Origin: Hyphomicrobiales bacterium
GTDB taxonomy: Bacteria; Pseudomonadota; Alphaproteobacteria; Rhizobiales; Aestuariivirgaceae
NCBI GenBank assembly: GCA_026987255.1
Contig: JALSNA010000272.1
Span: 1-10,988 of the forward strand
Reading direction: 5' to 3'
DNA length: 10,988 nucleotides
The position numbers were made by a program, and so were the translations under genes. Under the pieces are notes generated by a model. The model did not search any database. It saw only the letters and a program-made list of their open reading frames with translations, and had not been told where the DNA came from. Shown piece by piece: positions 6,946 to 10,988 of this stretch (position 1 is its first letter; each line of letters begins with the position of its first letter).

Positions 6946-7719
6946 TCAGCCCATCATGGCCGCCGCCGCCAGCAGAAAGGCCATGCGCGCGAGCACCTCG
7001 GCCGCACCGGCCACATCGCCGGTCTGCCCCCCGAAGGCGGCAAGGGCAAAGCGCGCCCCCATCCAGGCGGCAAGGGCCGCCGCCAGCAGGGGCGCAGCGG
7101 CGGCCTTGCCCGCAAAGGGCATGAAAAGGATCGTCCAGACCATGGCCGCCGCCAGGGCCGCTTGAAGCACAACATCCCATCCGGGCCGGCCGGCCTCGGC
7201 CCCCCGGCCATCGGCGCGGGCCGCGGGCAGGGCATGGAGCAGCCAGATGGGAGCCAGGCGGGAGACGGCATGGGCGCTCACCAATGCCGCGGCCGCCGCC
7301 ATGGCTCCGGCATGCTCCACGATGCGCGCCAGGGTGGCGACAGGCAGGGCGATGGCGAAGATCATGCCCAGAACGCCAAAGGCTCCAAGCCGCGAATCGC
7401 GCATGATGTCGAGCCTGCGGGCCCTGTCGCGCGCCCCCAGGGCGTCGCAGCAGTCGGCCAGGCCATCCTCGTGCAGCGCGCCGGTGATGGTTACCGAGGC
7501 CGCCAGAGCCAGAAGGGCGGCGCTCCAGGCTCCCAGGTTCAGCCACATGGCGGCCACCAGAACCGCGGCCGACAGTGCGCCGATGAGCGCTCCGGCGAGG
7601 GGAAAGGCGCGCATCAGGCGCGGCCAGAGGGGCGCGGCGCGCAAACGCACCGGCAGGCGGGTGAGAAACATCACCGCCGCGCGCAGATCGTCCAGCCATG
7701 TGGCAAGCGCTTCGTGCAT
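6946..7719 (-). CDS. cobS: Adenosylcobinamide-GDP ribazoletransferase (cobalamin synthase)
   Basis: A 257-residue integral membrane enzyme that joins adenosylcobinamide-GDP to alpha-ribazole or its 5'-phosphate, making adenosylcobalamin or its phosphate. It is called CobV in the aerobic-pathway nomenclature. Signature elements are present. The acidic Mg-binding cluster is LHEDGLADCCDALG (82-95; D85, D89, D92). MRDSRLGAFG is at 106-115 and GGQTGDVAGA at 230-239. Between them run alanine/leucine-rich membrane helices, and the length is typical of the family. The ATG at 7719 follows a weak GGCGGA site, which is also one arm of an inverted repeat. The gene is divergent from cobT across 77 bp and carries a good promoter there. 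Transcription continues toward the aspartic protease gene, but the 141-nt gap makes co-transcription uncertain. Confidence 0.95.
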   Translation of the reverse strand: MHEALATWLDDLRAAVMFLTRLPVRLRAAPLWPRLMRAFPLAGALIGALSAAVLVAAMWLNLGAWSAALLALAASVTITGALHEDGLADCCDALGARDRARRLDIMRDSRLGAFGVLGMIFAIALPVATLARIVEHAGAMAAAAALVSAHAVSRLAPIWLLHALPAARADGRGAEAGRPGWDVVLQAALAAAMVWTILFMPFAGKAAAAPLLAAALAAWMGARFALAAFGGQTGDVAGAAEVLARMAFLLAAAAMMG

Positions 7720-7721
7720 GA

Positions 7722-7748
7722 ATTCCGCCTTTTCCAGGGTCGCGGAAT
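7722..7748. repeat. Inverted repeat ATTCCGC-N13-GCGGAAT in the cobS/cobT gap
   Basis: Perfect 7-bp arms at 7722-7728 and 7742-7748. The left arm covers the weak ribosome binding site of cobS; the right arm lies at the expected cobS transcription start. It could be an operator shared by the divergent genes, or a leader hairpin hiding the cobS ribosome binding site if transcription starts early enough to include both arms. Confidence 0.45.
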
Positions 7749-7751
7749 CAC

Positions 7752-7781
7752 GTTATAGGCAGCCAGCATTGAAAATGCCAA
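7752..7781 (-). promoter_or_regulatory. Promoter of cobS
   Basis: On the minus strand TTGGCA (7776-7781) is one mismatch from the TTGACA consensus. It is followed after 18 bp by TATAAC (7752-7757, one mismatch from TATAAT), or after 17 bp by CTATAA. This is the best sigma70-type match in the window. Transcription would begin near 7745, leaving a leader of about 25 nt. The -35 overlaps a GCATT-GAA-AATGC inverted repeat (7766-7778). Confidence 0.55.
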
Positions 7782-7796
7782 TCAGGAGCGCCTCCC

Positions 7797-8828
7797 ATGC
7801 ACGATCACGATCATGACAAGGCCCACGCGCCGCTCGATGACATCCGCGCCGTCCTTGCCGCCATGCCCGGCCCGGACGAGAAGGCCATGGAGGCGGCGCG
7901 GGGGCGCGATGCGATGCTGACCAAGCCCGCCGGGGCTCTGGGAAGGCTGGAGGAGATCGCCCTGTGGCTGGCCGCCTGGCAGGGCAAGGCGCAGCCATCG
8001 GCGGAGCGCATCGAGGTGGCCGTCTATGCCGCCAACCATGGCGTGGCGGCACAGGGGGTTTCGGCCTTTCCGGCCGAGGTGACGGCCCAGATGGTGGCCA
8101 ATTTCCGCGCCGGGGGGGCGGCCATCAACCAGATCTGCAAAACCTTCGGGCTGGGGCTGAAAGTCCATGAGCTGGCGCTGGAAAAGCCCACCGGCGACAT
8201 CACCAGGGAAGCGGCGATGAGCGAGAAGGAATGCGCCGCGACAATCGCCTATGGCATGGAGGCGGTGATGGACAAGCCCGACATCCTGTGCCTGGGCGAA
8301 ATGGGCATAGCCAACACCACCATAGCCTCGGCCATTCTCCATGCCCTCTATGGCGGGAAGGCGCGCGACTGGGTGGGCCCGGGCACCGGCGTCGATGACG
8401 AGGGCGTGGCGCACAAGGCGCGCGTCATCGAAAAGGCGGTGGCCCTGCACAAGGCCCATCTGGACGATCCCCTGGCCATTCTCACCCGCCTGGGGGGGCG
8501 CGAGTTCGCGGCCATGGCCGGGGCGATGATCGCGGCGCGCATGGAGCGCATTCCGGTGATCCTGGACGGCTTCATGGTCACCGCCACGGCGGCCATCCTG
8601 CACGCGCTGGACGAACATGCCCTGGATCACTGCATCGCCGGGCACACCTCCGCCGAGCCGGCGCACGCAGAGACCCTCCGGCGCATCGGCAAGGAACCGC
8701 TTCTGAACCTGAACCTGCGGCTGGGCGAGGGCACCGGCGCGGGGCTGGCGGCGGCCATCGTCAAGGCCGCCGTGGCCACCCATACCGGCATGGCCACTTT
8801 CGCAGAAGCCGGAGTGAGCGAGGAATAG
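7797..8828 (+). CDS. cobT: Nicotinate-nucleotide--dimethylbenzimidazole phosphoribosyltransferase
   Basis: A 343-residue cytoplasmic enzyme of normal length. It transfers phosphoribose from nicotinate mononucleotide to 5,6-dimethylbenzimidazole, giving alpha-ribazole phosphate for CobS. It is called CobU in the aerobic-pathway nomenclature. Visible signatures are KPAGALGRLE (43-52), AANHGV (79-83), GEMGIANTT (167-175), VGPGTGVDD (193-201), VILDGF (254-259) and LRLGEGTGAGL (308-318). E311 matches the catalytic base, Glu317 of Salmonella CobT. The N-terminus, MHDHDHDKAH, has four histidines in ten residues ahead of the conserved domain and could bind a metal; this is unusual for the family. The ATG has AGGAG 8 nt upstream. 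It is divergent from cobS, so both lower-ligand steps are encoded together. Confidence 0.95.
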   Translation: MHDHDHDKAHAPLDDIRAVLAAMPGPDEKAMEAARGRDAMLTKPAGALGRLEEIALWLAAWQGKAQPSAERIEVAVYAANHGVAAQGVSAFPAEVTAQMVANFRAGGAAINQICKTFGLGLKVHELALEKPTGDITREAAMSEKECAATIAYGMEAVMDKPDILCLGEMGIANTTIASAILHALYGGKARDWVGPGTGVDDEGVAHKARVIEKAVALHKAHLDDPLAILTRLGGREFAAMAGAMIAARMERIPVILDGFMVTATAAILHALDEHALDHCIAGHTSAEPAHAETLRRIGKEPLLNLNLRLGEGTGAGLAAAIVKAAVATHTGMATFAEAGVSEE

Positions 8829-8901
8829 CCTTGCAGGCAGGGAATACTCCGTCTTGCCGGGAATCCTCATCTTCCGTGGCCGCGTGTGCCCTGTGGACAA
8901 C

Positions 8902-8918
8902 CACCCCGGCCGGGGGTG
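8902..8918. other. GC-rich inverted repeat downstream of cobT
   Basis: CACCCC (8902-8907) and GGGGTG (8913-8918) around GGCCG form a strong short hairpin 73 nt after the cobT stop. It is followed by AAAAA rather than T residues in the cobT direction, so it does not fit an intrinsic terminator. It might protect the 3' end of the cobT transcript. Confidence 0.3.
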
Positions 8919-8946
8919 AAAAATCGGCCATGTGACGATTGTTCCC

Positions 8947-8974
8947 TTGACTCGTTCTAAAAACCGAGTAAAAA
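8947..8974 (+). promoter_or_regulatory. Candidate iclR promoter with overlapping inverted repeat
   Basis: TTGACT (8947-8952), 16 bp, then TAAAAA (8969-8974), in a locally AT-rich island. The repeat ACTCG (8950-8954) / CGAGT (8965-8969) overlaps the end of the -35 and the first base of the -10 and fills the spacer. IclR-family regulators commonly repress their own genes, so this is a plausible autoregulatory operator. It does not resemble the E. coli IclR box. Confidence 0.4.
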
Positions 8975-9039
8975 GGTCGGGAATAAACATCTGCCCGGCC
9001 TTTTCCACATGGCGATTCGCCGTTCCGGGATATGGCGGG

Positions 9040-9064
9040 GCGCCGCTCCGGCGCAAGGTGCGCC
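9040..9064 (+). other. Two overlapping, mutually exclusive hairpins in the iclR leader
   Basis: GCGCCG-CTC-CGGCGC (9040-9054) and GGCGCA-AGG-TGCGCC (9050-9064) each have perfect 6-bp arms and 3-nt loops. They share GGCGC (9050-9054), so only one can form at a time. They end 20 nt before the AAGGAG site (9085-9090). No T-run follows, so a translational or RNA-stability role is likelier than terminator/antiterminator switching. In GC-rich DNA this could be chance. Confidence 0.35.
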
Positions 9065-9098
9065 ACATGGGGCGGGACAAGGACAAGGAGCTGCCGTC

Positions 9099-9968
9099 AT
9101 GCTGATGGAAAACCACAATCTCACCCCCTGCGGCGTGCGCCGCGAGGATGTGCGGGTGCCCTCCAAGGAGACCTTGCGCTCCTCCGGGCAGGTGCAATCG
9201 CTGTCGCGGGCGCTGAAGCTGCTCAATGCGCTTTCCTATCATCCGCAAGGGCTGTCGCTGTCGGAGCTGGCGCGCGAGGTCGGCCTGCCCAACTCCACCG
9301 CCCACCGGCTGCTGACCACCTTGCAGAACGAACGCTACGTGCGCTTCGATGGCGCCCATTCCACCTGGATGATCGGCGTGCAGGCCTTCCAGGTGGGCTC
9401 TTCCTTCATCCGCTCGCGCGACCTGATCACCATTGCCCGGCCGATCATGCGCCGGCTGATGAACACCACCGGCGAGACGGTGAACCTGGGGATCATGGAC
9501 CGCTGCGAGATCATCTATCTGGCGCAGGTGGAAACCCGCAAGATGATGCGCGCCATCGCCGGCCCCGGCGGGCGCGCCTATATCCACGCCTCCGGCATGG
9601 GCAAGGCGCTTTTGGCCTTCTCCCCCGATGCGGTGGTGGACAAGATCTTCAACTGCTGGGATCCGCGCCCGCTGACCGCCAGGACGATCACTTCGGAAAC
9701 CGCCTTGCGGCGCGAGATGGCGGCCATTCGCTCGCGCGGCTTCGGCATCGACGATGAGGAAACCTCCATCGGCCTGCGCTGCGTGGCTTCGGTCATCTTC
9801 GACGAGCATGCCGAGCCCATCGCCGGCATTTCCGTCTCCGGCCCGGCGGCGCGCATCACCTCGCAAAAACTGGCCCAGCTCGGCGCCCTGGTCACAGAGG
9901 CGGCCGCCGACATCACCCACGAGATGGGCGGGCGCTGGCCCATGCGGCTGCAACAGACGGGCTCGTGA
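9099..9968 (+). CDS. IclR-family transcriptional regulator
   Basis: A 289-residue DNA-binding repressor/activator with an N-terminal winged helix-turn-helix (about 31-90) and a C-terminal effector domain (about 105-277). The segment GQVQSLSRALKLL (30-42) and the recognition helix GLPNSTAHRLLTTLQ (62-76) are very close to E. coli IclR. The polar effector residues of E. coli IclR (Asp212, Cys222, Ser239, Ser241) align with D218, C228, S245 and S247, so a small 2-oxo acid such as glyoxylate or pyruvate is the likely ligand. Three hydrophobic pocket positions differ (A152, A160, M167). I chose the ATG at 9099 because AAGGAG lies 8 nt upstream; the frame stays open back to 9009, but that extension covers the leader hairpins and has no ribosome binding site. 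No obvious target operon is adjacent, so it may act elsewhere in the genome. Confidence 0.92.
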   Translation: MLMENHNLTPCGVRREDVRVPSKETLRSSGQVQSLSRALKLLNALSYHPQGLSLSELAREVGLPNSTAHRLLTTLQNERYVRFDGAHSTWMIGVQAFQVGSSFIRSRDLITIARPIMRRLMNTTGETVNLGIMDRCEIIYLAQVETRKMMRAIAGPGGRAYIHASGMGKALLAFSPDAVVDKIFNCWDPRPLTARTITSETALRREMAAIRSRGFGIDDEETSIGLRCVASVIFDEHAEPIAGISVSGPAARITSQKLAQLGALVTEAAADITHEMGGRWPMRLQQTGS

Positions 9969-9972
9969 GTTT

Positions 9973-10001
9973 CCGCCCAGCGCGAAAACCGCGCCGGGCG
10001 G
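9973..10001 (+). terminator. Stem-loop just after iclR, possible terminator
   Basis: CCGCCC-AG-CGCG (9973-9984), loop AAAAC, then CGCG-CC-GGGCGG (9990-10001). This gives ten base pairs with one 2x2 internal mismatch, starting 4 nt after the iclR stop codon. The position suits a terminator, but GGCATACC follows instead of a T-run, so termination would be inefficient or would need Rho. Confidence 0.4.
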
Positions 10002-10012
10002 GGCATACCCCC

Positions 10013-10040
10013 TTACCCGGCGTGGCCGAAATGTGCTAGC
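10013..10040 (+). promoter_or_regulatory. Possible promoter of the Mrp/ApbC gene
   Basis: TTACCC (10013-10018), 16 bp, then GCTAGC (10035-10040), preceded by TGT. GCTA-type -10 boxes are common in alphaproteobacteria, but the match is partial. Transcription would start near 10047, just before a strong hairpin. Confidence 0.28.
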
Positions 10041-10052
10041 AGGTGGCCATGG

Positions 10053-10074
10053 TTGCGCCAGCCTTCTGGCGCGA
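10053..10074 (+). other. Strong hairpin in the Mrp/ApbC leader
   Basis: TTGCGCCAG-CCTT-CTGGCGCGA: seven perfect pairs (10055-10061 with 10066-10072) extended by a wobble pair and an A-T pair, around a tetraloop. GGGGAACCCC (10075-10084) follows at once. The hairpin ends 31 nt before the start codon. There is no T-run, so a leader structure fits better than a terminator. Confidence 0.45.
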
Positions 10075-10105
10075 GGGGAACCCCATCACATTGTCAGGTA
10101 GAAAA

Positions 10106-10988
10106 ATGTCAGAAATCACCAAGGAAGCAGTCACCGAAGCATTGCGCTCCGTCAAGGCCCCCGGCGGCGAAGTGGACATCGTTTCGGCCGGCATGATCTC
10201 GGAAATCGTCATCGCCGGAAACAACGTCATGTTCGCCCTGCAGGTGGATCCCGATCAGGCCTCCACCTTCGAGCCGGTGCGCAAGGCCGCCGAGGAGGCC
10301 GTCTCGGCCATGGAGGGCGTGGACAAGGTCATGGTGGCGCTCACCGCCGAGAAGCAGCCCGGCCAGCAGCGCGAGAAGAAACAGCCCCAGCCCACCTCCA
10401 GCCAGGCGCCGGGGATTCCGGGCGTCGATCACATCATCGCCGTGGCCTCCGGCAAGGGCGGCGTGGGCAAGTCCACCACCTCCATCAACCTGGCGCTGGC
10501 GCTGGCCTCGCTGGGGCTGAAGGTGGGCATTCTCGATGCCGACATCTACGGCCCCTCGCTGCCCAAGCTGCTCGGCCTGCGGCAGGAGCCGGAGCCCGAT
10601 CCGGAAGACCCCAGCAAGCTCAAGGCCCTGGAGGCCTATGGCCTGAAAGCCATGTCCATCGGCTTCGTGGTGGATGAGGCCACGCCGGTTATCTGGCGCG
10701 GGCCCATGGTCATGTCGGCCCTGCAGCAGATGATGCACGAGATCAACTGGGGCGAGCTCGATGTCATGGTGGTGGACATGCCGCCGGGCACCGGTGATGC
10801 GCAGCTCACCATGGCCCAGCAGGTGCCGCTGGCCGGGGCGGTCATCGTCTCCACGCCGCAGGATCTGGCGCTCATCGACGCGCGCAAGGGCCTGAACATG
10901 TTCAAGCGCGTCTCGGTGCCCATTCTCGGCATCGTCGAGAACATGAGCTATTTCATCTGCCCCAACTGCGAAACCCGCCACGAGATCT
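10106..10988 (+). CDS. apbC: Mrp/NBP35-family iron-sulfur cluster carrier ATPase (ApbC), truncated by the window edge
   Basis: 294 codons are visible and the frame is still open at the right edge; the family usually runs to about 350-380 residues. Residues 1-85 form a MIP18/DUF59-like domain (EVDIVSAGMISEIVI), followed by a Gln/Pro-rich linker (about 84-103). The P-loop ATPase domain contains the deviant Walker A GKGGVGKSTT (116-125), DADIYGPS (144-151) and VVDMPPGTGD (222-231). C285-P-N-C288 is the cysteine pair that binds the bridging Fe-S cluster at the dimer interface. The protein acts in the cytoplasm, loading Fe-S clusters onto client enzymes. The ribosome binding site is modest (AGGTAG, 4 nt before the ATG). 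It lies 137 nt after iclR with hairpins between them, so it is probably a separate transcription unit. Confidence 0.94.
   Translation, partial: MSEITKEAVTEALRSVKAPGGEVDIVSAGMISEIVIAGNNVMFALQVDPDQASTFEPVRKAAEEAVSAMEGVDKVMVALTAEKQPGQQREKKQPQPTSSQAPGIPGVDHIIAVASGKGGVGKSTTSINLALALASLGLKVGILDADIYGPSLPKLLGLRQEPEPDPEDPSKLKALEAYGLKAMSIGFVVDEATPVIWRGPMVMSALQQMMHEINWGELDVMVVDMPPGTGDAQLTMAQQVPLAGAVIVSTPQDLALIDARKGLNMFKRVSVPILGIVENMSYFICPNCETRHEI

Noticed and set aside
6317..7699. 460-codon minus-strand frame overlapping cobS and the protease
   Set aside because: Different reading frame over two recognised genes; Gly/Arg/Ala/Pro-rich with no domain.
7720..7796. Cobalamin riboswitch between cobS and cobT
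   Set aside because: The gap is 77 bp, far too short, and no B12-box-like sequence is visible.
8902..8918. Intrinsic terminator for cobT
   Set aside because: The hairpin is followed by A residues, not T residues, in the direction of transcription.
8761..9066. 101-codon minus-strand frame covering most of the cobT-iclR gap
   Set aside because: No recognisable domain, overlaps the cobT 3' end and the iclR leader, and has no convincing ribosome binding site.
7782..9953. 723-codon minus-strand open frame
   Set aside because: Runs antisense across cobT, the intergenic gap and iclR; composition is that of reverse-complement noise and the well-supported genes lie opposite.
10109..10981. 290-codon minus-strand open frame
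   Set aside because: Antisense of the Mrp/ApbC gene, which shows intact P-loop and CxxC motifs on the plus strand.

Overview
The window is an ordinary-looking, GC-rich bacterial chromosome segment. It is most likely from an alphaproteobacterium. The evidence is the class of phosphomannomutase/phosphoglucomutase (PMM), the membrane-anchored retropepsin-like protease of the TIGR02281 type, the divergent cobS/cobT pair and the codon use. I cannot name a genus. There are nine recognisable genes: seven complete internal ones plus the C-terminal stub of another, and a tenth gene that runs off the right edge. No rRNA, tRNA, CRISPR array, insertion sequence or phage gene is visible, and no gap between genes exceeds about 270 bases.

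Left part (1-4260): the end of a YpfJ-type neutral zinc metallopeptidase on the plus strand converges on a minus-strand two-gene operon. That operon encodes an SLC13/DASS-type anion permease followed, 4 nt later, by a tandem-domain universal stress protein. An M20-family metallopeptidase is transcribed divergently from the permease. An 18-bp perfect inverted repeat sits beside the permease ribosome binding site.

Middle part (4261-8828): three minus-strand genes follow one another, in transcription order cobS, the membrane-anchored aspartic protease, and PMM. A candidate promoter within the short protease-PMM gap suggests that PMM has its own transcription start. cobT is divergent from cobS across a 77-bp gap. 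CobT activates the lower ligand base dimethylbenzimidazole, and CobS joins the resulting alpha-ribazole (or its phosphate) to adenosylcobinamide-GDP, so this pair makes the last steps of cobalamin assembly. No cobalamin riboswitch fits in the gap, but a good cobS promoter and a 7-bp-arm inverted repeat do.

Right part (8829-10988): an IclR-type regulator closely resembling E. coli IclR keeps the polar glyoxylate/pyruvate-binding residues but differs in the hydrophobic pocket wall. Its promoter region carries an inverted repeat and its leader has two mutually exclusive GC-rich hairpins. Next comes an Mrp/ApbC-type P-loop iron-sulfur carrier, cut by the window edge.

I do not see a clearly novel multi-gene system. 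The best leads are the altered ion/substrate signature of the permease, the changed IclR pocket, and several unexplained inverted repeats placed exactly on promoters or ribosome binding sites.
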